A stretch of 33,187 bases of DNA from Gallibacterium anatis DSM 16844 = F 149 (GCF_000379785.1 NZ_KB903684.1:133-33319); one strand, 5' to 3'. Counted from the first letter of the stretch, positions 19,549 through 30,716 are shown. Program-made: numbers and translations. The notes: generated by a model not told the origin, from the sequence alone.

Positions 19549-20556
19549 ATGAAAGCTTTAGTTTGTAATAAACCTTTTGAATTTTCATATGAACAACTCT
19601 CCGTGCCTACAATTAAAGAAGATCAAGTCTTGCTTAAAGTTACTGCTGTAGGCATTTGTGGAACTGATATTCATGCATTTGGAGGAAACCAACCATTTTT
19701 TAGTTATCCACGTATTTTAGGACACGAAGCTAGTGGCATTATTACTGAAATCGGAGCAAAAGTATCTCAATGGAAAATTGGTCAAAGAGTAGCCTTGATT
19801 CCTTATATTTCTTGTGGTGAATGCGATGCTTGTCGCAGTGGAAGAACAAACTGCTGTGAAAAAATTTCTGTTATTGGTGTTCACGAAGACGGTGCATTTA
19901 AAGAATATCTTGCTGCACCTGCCAAAAATATACTGGCTGTAGATGATCAGGTTGATGATATTACCGCTGCATTAATAGAACCCTTTGCTATCAGTGCTCA
20001 TGCAGTACGTCGTGCAGAAATTAAAGCCGGAGACGATGTTTTAATTGTTGGTGCTGGTCCAATTGGTCTTGGTGCTGCTGCAATCGCTGCTGCTGATGGA
20101 GCAAATGTCGCTATTGCTGATACCAGTGCTGAAAGAAGAAAACATATTAAAACACAGCTTAAACTTCCAGCCTTTAATCCAATTGATGAAAAAGTGGAAA
20201 ACTTCTTTAACGGGAAATTACCTCTTATTGTCATTGATGCCACTGGTAATCAAAAGGCAATGAATAATGATGTAAATCTCATCCGCCACGGTGGCAGAAT
20301 TGTTTTTGTCGGTTTATTTAAAGGAGATTTCTCCATCCACGATCCTGATTTCCATAAAAAAGAAACTACCCTTTTAGGAAGTCGCAATGCCACTCCAAAA
20401 GATTTTGAAAAAGTACAATCACTTATGGCGCAAGGAAAATTAAGTGCCTCAATGATGCTAACTCATACGTTTAAGTTTGATCAGCTTGCAGAAGTTTTTG
20501 AAGAGCAAGTAGTAAACAATAAAGCGTTAATAAAAAGTGTTGTCACTTATAAATAA
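19549..20556 (+). CDS. lgoD: Zinc alcohol dehydrogenase, probable L-galactonate 5-dehydrogenase
   Basis: The 335-residue medium-chain dehydrogenase matches E. coli LgoD (YjjN), which oxidises L-galactonate to D-tagaturonate with NAD+. Shared blocks include VGICGTDIHA, GGNQPFFSYPR, SGRTNCCEKISVIGVH, ALIEPFAISAHAVRR and FHKKETT--GSRNATP. The catalytic zinc ligands are Cys37, His59 and Glu60; the structural zinc cysteines are 89, 92, 95 and 103. The Rossmann loop GAGPIG is at 168-173, and Asp191 suggests NAD+ preference. AAGGA precedes the ATG. It heads an operon with TRAP genes, uxaB and uxaA, whose enzymes consume its product. All 13 prolines avoid CCG, unlike uxaB. L-idonate 5-dehydrogenase is the chief alternative. 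Confidence 0.8.
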   Translation: MKALVCNKPFEFSYEQLSVPTIKEDQVLLKVTAVGICGTDIHAFGGNQPFFSYPRILGHEASGIITEIGAKVSQWKIGQRVALIPYISCGECDACRSGRTNCCEKISVIGVHEDGAFKEYLAAPAKNILAVDDQVDDITAALIEPFAISAHAVRRAEIKAGDDVLIVGAGPIGLGAAAIAAADGANVAIADTSAERRKHIKTQLKLPAFNPIDEKVENFFNGKLPLIVIDATGNQKAMNNDVNLIRHGGRIVFVGLFKGDFSIHDPDFHKKETTLLGSRNATPKDFEKVQSLMAQGKLSASMMLTHTFKFDQLAEVFEEQVVNNKALIKSVVTYK

Positions 20557-20668
20557 AAAACAGATAAAAATCATAAATTAGCTATTTTTATCACATTATG
20601 TTGTTAGATTCAGTTTGGATCTACCAACACCAAAGTTCACAAACCACCCAAACTAAGTGAGGAAAATT

Positions 20669-21655
20669 ATGCGTTTATTCAAAAAACCATTAACAACCCT
20701 ACTATCTTTAGGACTATTTACCCTTTCTGTTAATGCTTTCTCTGCTACAGAAATTATGATTGCTTATGGTAACCAACCGGGTGAACCGATTGATAAAGCA
20801 ATGCATTTCTGGGCTGATAAAGTTAAAGAAAAATCTAATGGCGACATTATCTTTAAATTATTCCCTTCTAGCCAACTTGGGAGCGAAACAGAAGTGTTAG
20901 AACAAGCTCGTTTTGGAGCTAATATTATTACCATTAGTGACTATGGAGCATTAATGGATATCGTTCCTGACTTAGGTGTTATCAATGCTCCGTACTTATC
21001 TCAATCTTTTGAGAAAAAATCTAAACTTCTACACTCCGATTGGTTTAAAGGACTTAGTGAGCAATTAGATAAACAAAATATTCATATCGTTATCCCAGAT
21101 GTCATCTATGGAACTCGTCATCTATTGACTAAAAAACCGGTTACTAAACCGGAAGATTTGAAAGGTATGAAAATAAGAGTTCAGCATTCTAGAGTACCTT
21201 TACAAACAATAAAAGCTATGGGTGGAGTACCTACTCCTATGTCACTATCAGATGTTTACCCTGGTTTGTCTGAAGGAATTATTGATGGATTAGAAAATCC
21301 ACCAGCCGTACTTTATGGTGGCAAATTTTTTGAAGTTGCAAAAAATCTAAATCTCACCGCACATTCAACCCATATGTCTCCTTTTGTAGTGGGAACTGCG
21401 TTTTGGGATACACTAACCCCGGAACAACAAAAAATTATTATTGATTCAGGTAACGAGATGGTTGTTTTTGGAGCCAATCAAGTACAAACCGCAGAGAAAG
21501 AAGCAATCGAAAACCTTCGCAAAGCAGGAGTGAAAATTAACCAAGTGGATATCAAAGCATTTTCCGATACTGTGAGAAGCAAAATACAAGAAGCATTCCC
21601 TGAGTGGACTCCTAACTTATATAAAAATATCCAAGCTCAATTAGAAACTTATTAA
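20669..21655 (+). CDS. TRAP transporter solute-binding protein (DctP family)
   Basis: This periplasmic binding protein captures a carboxylated sugar for the TRAP system. It has 328 residues and a signal peptide (MRLFKKPLTTLLSLGLFTLS) cleaved at about residue 23-26. DctP-family landmarks are FKLFPSSQLG, DLKGMKIRVQ with the conserved carboxylate-binding Arg170, GGVPTPMSLSDVYPGLSEGIIDGLENP, and a C-terminal helical tail. The ATG at 20669 has GAGG upstream; a GTG four codons earlier would swallow that site. The context predicts L-galactonate or a related aldonate/hexuronate as ligand. It is separated from the small permease gene by a strong hairpin. Confidence 0.92.
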   Translation: MRLFKKPLTTLLSLGLFTLSVNAFSATEIMIAYGNQPGEPIDKAMHFWADKVKEKSNGDIIFKLFPSSQLGSETEVLEQARFGANIITISDYGALMDIVPDLGVINAPYLSQSFEKKSKLLHSDWFKGLSEQLDKQNIHIVIPDVIYGTRHLLTKKPVTKPEDLKGMKIRVQHSRVPLQTIKAMGGVPTPMSLSDVYPGLSEGIIDGLENPPAVLYGGKFFEVAKNLNLTAHSTHMSPFVVGTAFWDTLTPEQQKIIIDSGNEMVVFGANQVQTAEKEAIENLRKAGVKINQVDIKAFSDTVRSKIQEAFPEWTPNLYKNIQAQLETY

Positions 21656-21667
21656 TAACTTTGATAC

Positions 21668-21688
21668 ACGGCGTGTCCTTCACGCCGT
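21668..21688 (+). promoter_or_regulatory. Intra-operon hairpin between TRAP binding-protein and permease genes
   Basis: ACGGCGTG (21668-21675) and CACGCCGT (21681-21688) form a perfect GC-rich stem with loop TCCTT, 12 bases after the binding-protein stop. The following TCTTTAACTTT is only weakly T-rich. It could be a leaky terminator or a 3'-end stabiliser, either of which would give more binding protein than membrane subunits. Confidence 0.6.
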
Positions 21689-21709
21689 TCTTTAACTTTG
21701 GAGGGATTT

Positions 21710-22204
21710 ATGAATCAACAACCCCAACAAAAGAAATTTTGGCTTAGTGATATTGATGAAATCCTCGCATCATTTTTCTTAGCATTAATCGTTCTACTTT
21801 CAGGCTACGGCGTTATTATGCGCTATTTTCTCAATTCGCCTAGTGCCTGGGTAGAAGAAATGTGTGTTGTTTTCTTTATTTGGTTTACATTTTTAGCATC
21901 AAGTGCCTTATGTAAAAATAATGAACTTATTCGCATTGATTTCCTGTTAAGCAAACTTCCTCACAAAATAGCAAACTTTATCGATGGCGTTATACAGCCT
22001 TGCATTATGATCTTTGCGTTAGTTTTTATGATCTATTTAGGATTCAAATTATTACCAATGTCCAAGGTGCGTTTTACACCAACACTACATATTTCTTATC
22101 TCGCTATTTATGCCATTATTCCAATTAGTGCCTGCTTTATGCTTTATTACGAGATCAGAAAGATTGTCTATTACTTCAGAATTAATCATAGGAGTAAATT
22201 ATGA
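21710..22204 (+). CDS. TRAP transporter small permease (DctQ family)
   Basis: DctQ is the small membrane subunit of the TRAP transporter, required for the large subunit to work. The 164-residue protein has four membrane segments and the family pattern around residues 30-60: YGVIMRYFLNSPSAWVEEM, with the conserved arginine and the WxEE motif. GGAGGG lies at good distance from the ATG at 21710; a TTG four codons upstream is rejected for that reason. It overlaps the large permease gene by an ATGA junction. A separate DctQ argues against the fused SiaQM sialic-acid type. Confidence 0.9.
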   Translation: MNQQPQQKKFWLSDIDEILASFFLALIVLLSGYGVIMRYFLNSPSAWVEEMCVVFFIWFTFLASSALCKNNELIRIDFLLSKLPHKIANFIDGVIQPCIMIFALVFMIYLGFKLLPMSKVRFTPTLHISYLAIYAIIPISACFMLYYEIRKIVYYFRINHRSKL

Positions 22205-23493
22205 GCGTAGTTATCCCTATTACAATTTTGTTAATTCTTTTTGTTATAGGAACTCCTGTTGCATTTTGTATTTTCATTTCCACACTCTGCTATTTTTTGA
22301 TGAGTGATCTACCAATGATTATGCTTATTCAACGTTTAGCCGGAGGTTTAGAGTCTGTCACTTTATTGGCAATACCATTCTTTATTATGGCAGGTGTTTT
22401 TATGAATCACACCGGTATTAGTGCAAGATTACTAAAATTTTGTGAAGTTCTAACCGGACATATGAATGGTGGATTAGCTCAAGTTAATGTGGCATTAAGT
22501 ACATTAATGGGTGGTCTATCTGGTTCAAATATTGCCGATGCCGCGATGAATTCAAAACTGTTAGTGCCACAAATGGTCGCTCGTGGTTATAGTGCTTCAT
22601 TTTCTGCCGCTGTTACCGCAGCTGGTTCACTAATCACTCCGATTATTCCACCAGGTATTGCAATGATTATTTACGGCTATGTGAATAATGTATCTATTGG
22701 CAGATTATTCTTAGCCGGCATTATCCCAGGAACATTACTCTGCATTATGATGATGATTTTGGTCTCAATCATTTCTAAAAAAAGAGGGTATTTACCAATT
22801 AGGGAAAAAAGAGCAAGCTGCAAAGAAATTGCACTCTCCGCTAAAGATGCTGTTCTCGCATTATTATTACCAATCATCATTATTGGTGGTATTAGAATGG
22901 GCGTTTTTACGCCTACCGAAGCAGGTGCTGTTGCCGTCATTTATGCCATTATTTTAGGAACTTTAATCTATAGAAATATGGATATAAAACAACTTTGGTT
23001 GGCAACAAGAGAATCAGCTTTAGGCGCAGCCAATGTCTTATTAATTATTTGTATGGCTGTTGCCTTCTCTAAATTCTTAACTTGGGAACGTGTTCCTCAA
23101 GCATTGGCTCAATGGATGACAACTGTTGTTGATAGCCCAATTACATTCCTTATGCTAGTTAATATTTCATTACTGATTTTAGGTATGTTTCTTGAAGGCA
23201 ATGCCATTATGATCGTGCTTGCACCGTTACTTGCACCAATCGCCAATTCATATGCCATAGATCCTATTCATTTCGGCATCGTGTTTATTTTCAATGGGGC
23301 AATCGGAACCATCACACCGCCATTGGGCACAGTAATGTTTACTACTTGTTCCATCACAGAAGTACCAATCGAAAAATTTATTAAAGATGTCATTCCTTTT
23401 TGGGGGCTACTCATCTTTGAATTAATACTACTGACTTATATTCCATCTATCAGCATTTGGTTACCAAACCTTGTTTATGGAATTGCAAATTAA
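22201..23493 (+). CDS. TRAP transporter large permease (DctM family)
   Basis: DctM is the ion-coupled transport channel of the TRAP system in the inner membrane. The 430-residue protein is almost entirely hydrophobic, with about twelve membrane segments. It carries the family motifs AIPFFIMAGVFM, STLMGGLSGSNIADAAMNSKLL, AAGSLITPIIPPGIAMIIYG, TPTEAGAVAVIYA and FNGAIGTITPPLGTVMF. It overlaps the small permease by four bases, and uxaB follows after 16 bp. Only 3 of its 23 prolines use CCG, in contrast to uxaB downstream. Confidence 0.95.
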   Translation: MSVVIPITILLILFVIGTPVAFCIFISTLCYFLMSDLPMIMLIQRLAGGLESVTLLAIPFFIMAGVFMNHTGISARLLKFCEVLTGHMNGGLAQVNVALSTLMGGLSGSNIADAAMNSKLLVPQMVARGYSASFSAAVTAAGSLITPIIPPGIAMIIYGYVNNVSIGRLFLAGIIPGTLLCIMMMILVSIISKKRGYLPIREKRASCKEIALSAKDAVLALLLPIIIIGGIRMGVFTPTEAGAVAVIYAIILGTLIYRNMDIKQLWLATRESALGAANVLLIICMAVAFSKFLTWERVPQALAQWMTTVVDSPITFLMLVNISLLILGMFLEGNAIMIVLAPLLAPIANSYAIDPIHFGIVFIFNGAIGTITPPLGTVMFTTCSITEVPIEKFIKDVIPFWGLLIFELILLTYIPSISIWLPNLVYGIAN

Positions 23494-23509
23494 TGAAGGA
23501 CAATAAATT

Positions 23510-24961
23510 ATGAAACAACTCAACCGTACAAACTTTCCGGGAAATCAATATCCAACAAAAATCATTCAATTTGGTGAAGGCAATTTCTTACGTGCTTTTA
23601 TTGATTGGCAAATTGATTTATTAAATGAAAAAACTGATTTTAATAGCGGTGTAACCATTGTGCGTCCGATTAATACCGATTTTCCGCCGTCATTAAACAC
23701 CCAAGACGGACTTTATACCACTATTATTCGTGGTTTAAATGAAAAAGGTGAAGCGGTAAAACAGGCGCGGATTATTCGTTCAGTTAATAATGAAATTAAC
23801 CCTTATCAACAATTTGATGATTACCTTAATTTAGCACATAACCTTGATATTAAAGTAATTTTTTCTAATACCACTGAAGCCGGCATTAGCTATCACGAAG
23901 GTGATAAATTAACCGATCGCCCGGCACTAAGTTATCCGGCAAAACTAACGCAACTTCTCTATGAACGCTTCAAGGTTGTCAATGGCGACAAGAGCCAAGG
24001 TTTTATTTTATTGCCGTGTGAATTAATCGATTATAACGGCGTAGAATTAAAACGTCTGGTACTTCGTTATGCCCAAGAATGGCAACTACCAGCTCAATTT
24101 ATCGATTGGCTAGAACAGGCGAATACGTTCTGCTCCACTTTGGTCGATCGTATTGTGACCGGTTATCCTCGTAATGAAGTGGAACAACTTACTGACGAAC
24201 TCGGTTATCAGGATCAATTCTTAGATACCGCCGAATATTTTTATCTGTTTGTCATTCAAGGTCCGAAATCTTTAGAAAAATTGTTCCGTCAGGATCAACT
24301 CAAATTAAATATCTTGGTTGTGGATGACATCAAACCTTATAAAGAACGCAAGGTCGCCATTTTAAACGGTGCGCATACATCATTAGTTCCGGTTGCATAC
24401 CTTGCCGGCGTGGATTATGTCGGTGATGCAATGCAGGATCAACAACTACGCCAATTTGTGATCGATACTTTAGCGCAAGAAATTATACCGGTGCTCTCAT
24501 TGCCACAAGACGAGTTGCAACATTTTGCCGATGCGGTCATCGGACGTTTCCAAAATCCGTTTATTCAGCACGCACTGTTATCAATTTCGCTTAACAGTAT
24601 GACTAAATACCGCACGCGTATTTTGCCGCAATTATTGGCTTATCAGCAAAAATATCAAAAATTACCGGTGCGTTTAACCTTCGCTTTAGCGGCGTTGATT
24701 GCTTTTTATCGCGGTAAACGAAATCAACAAGCTATTCCATTGAAGGATGATCAAATTTGGTTGGATCATTTTGCAGATTGGTGGCAACAATGGCAGCAAC
24801 AAACGCTCTCCACTAAACAGTTAGTACAAAATGTCTTGAGCCAAACCGAACATTGGCAACAGGATTTAACTCAACTTCCTGACTTAGTGGATGATGTTAC
24901 CGAAAAATTGGATGCTATTCTCGCAAAAGGAATGCGTAACGCATTATCACAATATTGTTAG
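23510..24961 (+). CDS. uxaB: Tagaturonate reductase (altronate oxidoreductase)
   Basis: UxaB reduces D-tagaturonate to D-altronate with NADH. The 483-residue protein equals E. coli UxaB in length and keeps its long identical blocks, including [77 protein letters not shown] and the end segment KGMR. These match the tagaturonate enzyme better than mannonate dehydrogenase UxuB. GAAGGA lies upstream of the ATG and uxaA follows after 8 bp. Thirteen of 21 prolines are CCG, marking a change of codon style from the TRAP genes. Confidence 0.93.
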   Translation: MKQLNRTNFPGNQYPTKIIQFGEGNFLRAFIDWQIDLLNEKTDFNSGVTIVRPINTDFPPSLNTQDGLYTTIIRGLNEKGEAVKQARIIRSVNNEINPYQQFDDYLNLAHNLDIKVIFSNTTEAGISYHEGDKLTDRPALSYPAKLTQLLYERFKVVNGDKSQGFILLPCELIDYNGVELKRLVLRYAQEWQLPAQFIDWLEQANTFCSTLVDRIVTGYPRNEVEQLTDELGYQDQFLDTAEYFYLFVIQGPKSLEKLFRQDQLKLNILVVDDIKPYKERKVAILNGAHTSLVPVAYLAGVDYVGDAMQDQQLRQFVIDTLAQEIIPVLSLPQDELQHFADAVIGRFQNPFIQHALLSISLNSMTKYRTRILPQLLAYQQKYQKLPVRLTFALAALIAFYRGKRNQQAIPLKDDQIWLDHFADWWQQWQQQTLSTKQLVQNVLSQTEHWQQDLTQLPDLVDDVTEKLDAILAKGMRNALSQYC

Positions 24962-24969
24962 GAGCGATT

Positions 24970-26457
24970 ATGAAGCAGTTTATTCAAATTCAAGCTCAGG
25001 ATAATGTTGCCGTTGCGCTACAAAATTTAAGCGCAGGCACTGTTATTCATCTTGCAGATAAGGAAATCATCCTAAAACAGGATATTCCTCGTGGGCATAA
25101 ATTTGCGGTAAAAGATATTGCCGCACAGGAAAACATTATCAAATATGGTTATCCCATTGGACACGCTACCTGTGACATTGCAAGCGGTGATTATGTGCAT
25201 ACGCATAATGTGAAAACCAATTTAAGCGATATTAATGACTATAGCTATCAACCGAATTTTCCGGCGATTAACATTAATGAAGCAGATCGTGAAGTGCAGA
25301 TCTATCGCCGTGCCAATGGTGATGTTGCTATCCGTAACGAACTCTGGATTATCCCGACTGTCGGCTGTGTGGTCGGCATTGCTAATCAAATTCGCCAACA
25401 ATTTTTACAACAAAATTCGGCAGATGACATTGATGGTGTATTCACTTTTTCTCACAGTTATGGTTGTTCGCAACTTGGCGATGATCACCAAAACACCAAA
25501 GTAATGTTACAAAATATGGTTAAACATCCTAACGCCGGTGCAGTATTGGTGATCGGTCTTGGATGTGAAAATAACCAAATTGATGCATTTCGGGAAACTT
25601 TAGGTGATTACGATCCGCAACGTGTTAAATTTATGGTATCTCAACATTTTGAAGATGAGGTCGAAGCCGGATTGGAATTATTGCAGCAACTCTATCAACA
25701 AATGCGCAATGATCGCCGCCAAGCAGGGAAATTAAGCGAAGTGAAATTCGGTTTAGAATGTGGCGGTTCTGATGGTTTGTCCGGTATTACTGCCAACCCT
25801 TTGTTAGGCAACTTTTCTGATTACTTAACTGCTCACGGTGGAACAACCGTATTGACTGAAGTGCCGGAAATGTTTGGTGCAGAACGCATTTTGATGAGCC
25901 ACTGCCGCGATCAACAAACTTTCGATAAAACGGTTGCAATGGTAAACGGCTTTAAACACTATTTTATCTCCCATCATCAACCGATTTATGAAAATCCTTC
26001 TCCGGGCAATAAATCAGGTGGCATTACCACATTGGAAGATAAATCGCTCGGCTGCACCCAAAAAGCCGGTCATAGCCAAGTGGTCGATGTGTTGAAATAT
26101 GGTGAACGCCTCTGCAAAGCCGGTTTAAATCTATTAACGGCGCCGGGGAACGATGCGGTTGCCACCAGTGCGTTAGCTGCCGCCGGCTGTCATATGGTGT
26201 TGTTCACCACCGGTCGCGGCACACCATACGGCGGCTTTGTACCAACAATGAAAATTGCTACTAACAGTGAATTAGCTCAACGCAAACGCAACTGGATCGA
26301 CTTCAATGCCGGACGTTTAGTTGAAGATGTTGATATGAGCCAGTTATTGGACGATTTTATCAACAATGTGGTTGAAATCGTGAACGGCAAACCGACTAAA
26401 AACGAAATCAATCAATTCAGAGAGTTAGCAATCTTTAAGAGTGGCGTAACCTTGTAA
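24970..26457 (+). CDS. uxaA: Altronate dehydratase
   Basis: UxaA is a metal-dependent dehydratase converting D-altronate to 2-keto-3-deoxygluconate. With the ATG at 24970 it has 495 residues, the E. coli length. The N-terminal SAF-like domain covers about residues 1-95 (DIPRGHKFAVKDIA). The large C-terminal domain contains LPTVGC-like IIPTVGC, FSHSYGCSQLGDDH, GLECGGSDGLSGITANP, EVPEMFGAE, GGITTLEDKSLGCTQKAG and TGRGTPYGGFVPT. GGAG precedes this ATG; a TTG five codons earlier is unlikely. It is the last gene of the operon and is followed by a bidirectional terminator. The KDG kinase and aldolase needed next are not in this window. Confidence 0.94.
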   Translation: MKQFIQIQAQDNVAVALQNLSAGTVIHLADKEIILKQDIPRGHKFAVKDIAAQENIIKYGYPIGHATCDIASGDYVHTHNVKTNLSDINDYSYQPNFPAININEADREVQIYRRANGDVAIRNELWIIPTVGCVVGIANQIRQQFLQQNSADDIDGVFTFSHSYGCSQLGDDHQNTKVMLQNMVKHPNAGAVLVIGLGCENNQIDAFRETLGDYDPQRVKFMVSQHFEDEVEAGLELLQQLYQQMRNDRRQAGKLSEVKFGLECGGSDGLSGITANPLLGNFSDYLTAHGGTTVLTEVPEMFGAERILMSHCRDQQTFDKTVAMVNGFKHYFISHHQPIYENPSPGNKSGGITTLEDKSLGCTQKAGHSQVVDVLKYGERLCKAGLNLLTAPGNDAVATSALAAAGCHMVLFTTGRGTPYGGFVPTMKIATNSELAQRKRNWIDFNAGRLVEDVDMSQLLDDFINNVVEIVNGKPTKNEINQFRELAIFKSGVTL

Positions 26458-26482
26458 AAGATATTTCACAAACAACCCGATA

Positions 26483-26528
26483 CAAAAACGGCATAACCTA
26501 CATTTTGTGTAAGTTATGCCGCATTTTT
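26483..26528. terminator. Bidirectional rho-independent terminator between uxaA and gyrB
   Basis: CGGCATAAC (26489-26497) pairs with GTTATGCCG (26513-26521), and after one mismatch four more pairs extend the stem. Five Ts follow on the plus strand and five As precede on the left, so it can end both the sugar-acid operon and gyrB, which converge here. Confidence 0.85.
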
Positions 26529-26543
26529 AATGGTGGTTCACGA

Positions 26544-28985
<2,442 letters not shown>

Positions 28986-29002
28986 TCAAAAAATTAGGCT
29001 GA

Positions 29003-29011
29003 ATTATAGCA
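29003..29011 (-). promoter_or_regulatory. Extended -10 promoter of gyrB
   Basis: The minus strand reads TGCTATAAT, a perfect TGnTATAAT extended -10 element. No convincing -35 box lies 16-18 bases upstream, which is typical of extended -10 promoters. The start would be about 30 bases ahead of the gyrB ATG. Confidence 0.65.
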
Positions 29012-29075
29012 GAAAAGGGCTTTAAATCCTAGAACATACCGATTTTATGCTCCTGTTTTCGGAAGAAACAATACC

Positions 29076-29567
29076 TTAACGGCGGCATTGCTGTGCGAAT
29101 TGTTCGCTGGCTTGATCCAACCAACTTTGATTATGAGAAGCCGTTTGATTTTTCATATCTCGTAATGCATCATAAATTGCCTGTTCCAGTGTCGGGATGT
29201 CCACCTGCTGCCAGCAATTTAAATGTTGAAAATTGTTTTGCAAATCGGCAGCAAAAATAATGCCGCTGTAATAATCGTAAATATAGCCGTCAAAACCTTT
29301 TCCCTGATCATAAAGCTGATGTTTTAGCTCAGAAATCGGCTGTTTATATTTGCCGTTAAACCAATCAACAACACCGTGTGCAAAAGAATCAACATTAAAA
29401 TGCTGATTAACTCGTCCTTGATAAGTCTGCTGTGTCGCCTGATAAACCGGTGCATAAGTGCTTTTCACCAGCTGCTCTTGTGGCAGATCAATCACCGGCT
29501 TTGCCTCATGTTGCTGCGCACAGGCCGCTAGCAACAAAATCGCTGTCATCAAAAATAATTTTTTCAT
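29076..29567 (-). CDS. Small predicted lipoprotein of unknown function
   Basis: The 163-residue protein has a lipoprotein signal: basic MKK, a hydrophobic core and the lipobox LLAAC with Cys16 as the lipidation site. The mature part is hydrophilic and rich in Gln and His, with two further cysteines (NCWQQ and QQCRR) that could form a disulfide in the periplasm. I do not recognise a named family. It is co-oriented with gyrB and transcribed divergently from yihI, with no clear terminator between it and gyrB's promoter. Similar small lipoproteins occur in Pasteurellaceae, but no function can be given. Confidence 0.75.
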   Translation of the reverse strand: MKKLFLMTAILLLAACAQQHEAKPVIDLPQEQLVKSTYAPVYQATQQTYQGRVNQHFNVDSFAHGVVDWFNGKYKQPISELKHQLYDQGKGFDGYIYDYYSGIIFAADLQNNFQHLNCWQQVDIPTLEQAIYDALRDMKNQTASHNQSWLDQASEQFAQQCRR

Positions 29568-29642
29568 TGTCTTATGTTTTCCTTGATATTCAATAAATCA
29601 CTAATATACCTCAAGCAACGGATGATAAATTTTACAATTCAG

Positions 29643-29651
29643 TGTTATAAT
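29643..29651 (+). promoter_or_regulatory. Extended -10 promoter of the yihI operon
   Basis: TGTTATAAT is a perfect TGnTATAAT element, 35 bases upstream of the yihI ATG. No strong -35 box is visible. It is likely to drive yihI, the DUF2489 gene and possibly hemN. Confidence 0.6.
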
Positions 29652-29686
29652 CGCAACTTAATTCATCCTTATAACAACTTTTAATT

Positions 29687-30253
29687 ATGAGTCGTCAGAA
29701 AAAAACAAGAAAAATCAGTGATTTAATGCCTGCACGTAAACAGGATAAAACCGATATTTCCAGCACTAAAAAAGGCAAAAAACCAACAAGATATGAGTTG
29801 GATAACAAGGCTTGGGAAGAAAAACGTAAGAAAAAACATAAAGGTCGCCCTTCCGGCAGCCGTTATGCTAACGCTGAAAAAGCGGATATGATTATGGAGA
29901 ATGTCAAAAAAGATCCGCGTGTCGGCAGCCGTAAAAAAATCCCATTAATTGTGGAAGAAGTGAATCAGCAACAAAACAGATCCGTTGAACCCATTGAGAT
30001 TGTCATTCGTCCGAAAAAAGAGCGTTCCGCCGAACAGGAATTATTTGAGTTGGAAAATAACGAAATTCTGAATCAATTGCTTGATCAACTCGAAGCGGGA
30101 GCAAAACTTTCGAAGAAAGATCAAGAATTCGTTGATCAATGTTTAGATCGTATTGACGAATTAATGGCAGAATTAGGTATTGAGCCGGAAGATGACAATG
30201 AGCAGGATCTTTACCATCAATTTGAAAAAATCAATATCAACCAATTTAAATAA
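29687..30253 (+). CDS. yihI: Der GTPase-activating protein YihI
   Basis: YihI stimulates the GTPase Der and thereby tunes 50S ribosome assembly in E. coli. The 188-residue protein has a very basic N-terminal half (KKGKKPTRYELDNKAWEEKRKKKHKG, with a GSR motif), the conserved DPRVGSRKKIPL block, and an acidic C-terminal half with LLDQLEAGAKLSKKDQEFVDQCLDRIDELMAELGI. This arrangement matches the E. coli protein, with a longer middle linker. It is followed after 6 bp by a DUF2489 gene and then hemN; yihI and hemN are also neighbours in E. coli. Confidence 0.92.
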   Translation: MSRQKKTRKISDLMPARKQDKTDISSTKKGKKPTRYELDNKAWEEKRKKKHKGRPSGSRYANAEKADMIMENVKKDPRVGSRKKIPLIVEEVNQQQNRSVEPIEIVIRPKKERSAEQELFELENNEILNQLLDQLEAGAKLSKKDQEFVDQCLDRIDELMAELGIEPEDDNEQDLYHQFEKININQFK

Positions 30254-30259
30254 ATTACG

Positions 30260-30694
30260 ATGAATATTTCAGTATTACTATTAATTGTTGGCTGTGTCAT
30301 TATCATTGCAATGGCAAGTTATCTTATTTGGCTACTGCTTGCCATCAAAAAGCAGAAACGCTTATTACAGCAGGCTTATCAACAACGAATGGATCGATTG
30401 TTAGAAAGTATCGAAATTATAGCCAAAGCAATGTTGAGTGATGAATGCAATCATTCCGAAGGTGTGTTACGCTTAAAACCGTTGTTGGAAGCCTATGGCA
30501 AAATTCAGCTGAATGCCTTCCCTGCGATGCAGGAGCTTTACCTCACCGTTAGAGATATGCCGATTAAGGAAGAACGTCAGGCATTGGATAAAAAAGAGAG
30601 AAGGAAGCTCGATCTCACCAGAGAAAGTAAAGAAGCAAAATTAGAAAAGCAAATCAAGTTGGAGTTGCCTCAATTACTTGAGGGTCTTAAATAA
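30260..30694 (+). CDS. DUF2489-family membrane protein
   Basis: This 144-residue protein has one N-terminal membrane helix at about residues 4-28 (VLLLIVGCVIIIAMASYLIWLLL), then a cytoplasmic, charged helical region with SIEIIAKAMLSDECNHSEGVLRLKPLLE, which I recognise as the DUF2489 pattern. The C-terminal third is rich in Lys, Arg and Glu and may form a coiled coil. The gene lies 6 bp after yihI and 22 bp before hemN, an arrangement I associate with Pasteurellaceae and Vibrio relatives. The biochemical role is unknown. Confidence 0.75.
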   Translation: MNISVLLLIVGCVIIIAMASYLIWLLLAIKKQKRLLQQAYQQRMDRLLESIEIIAKAMLSDECNHSEGVLRLKPLLEAYGKIQLNAFPAMQELYLTVRDMPIKEERQALDKKERRKLDLTRESKEAKLEKQIKLELPQLLEGLK

Positions 30695-30716
30695 TCATAA
30701 TTAGTGGGTATTTATT

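Noticed and set aside
20563-20592. Hairpin GATAAAAAT/ATTTTTATC after the dehydrogenase gene as a terminator
   Set aside because: The stem is entirely weak AT pairing apart from its base, with a 12-base loop and no T-run; downstream genes belong to the same operon.
20669-23493. Sialic-acid TRAP system (SiaPQM)
   Set aside because: The small and large permeases are separate genes, whereas Haemophilus SiaQM is fused, and no sialate genes are nearby.
23510-26457. Mannonate branch (UxuB and UxuA) instead of UxaB and UxaA
   Set aside because: The conserved blocks and the lengths of 483 and 495 residues match the tagaturonate/altronate enzymes.
29012-29075. Terminator for the lipoprotein gene
   Set aside because: Only a four-base CCGA/TCGG pairing is present, with no T-run.
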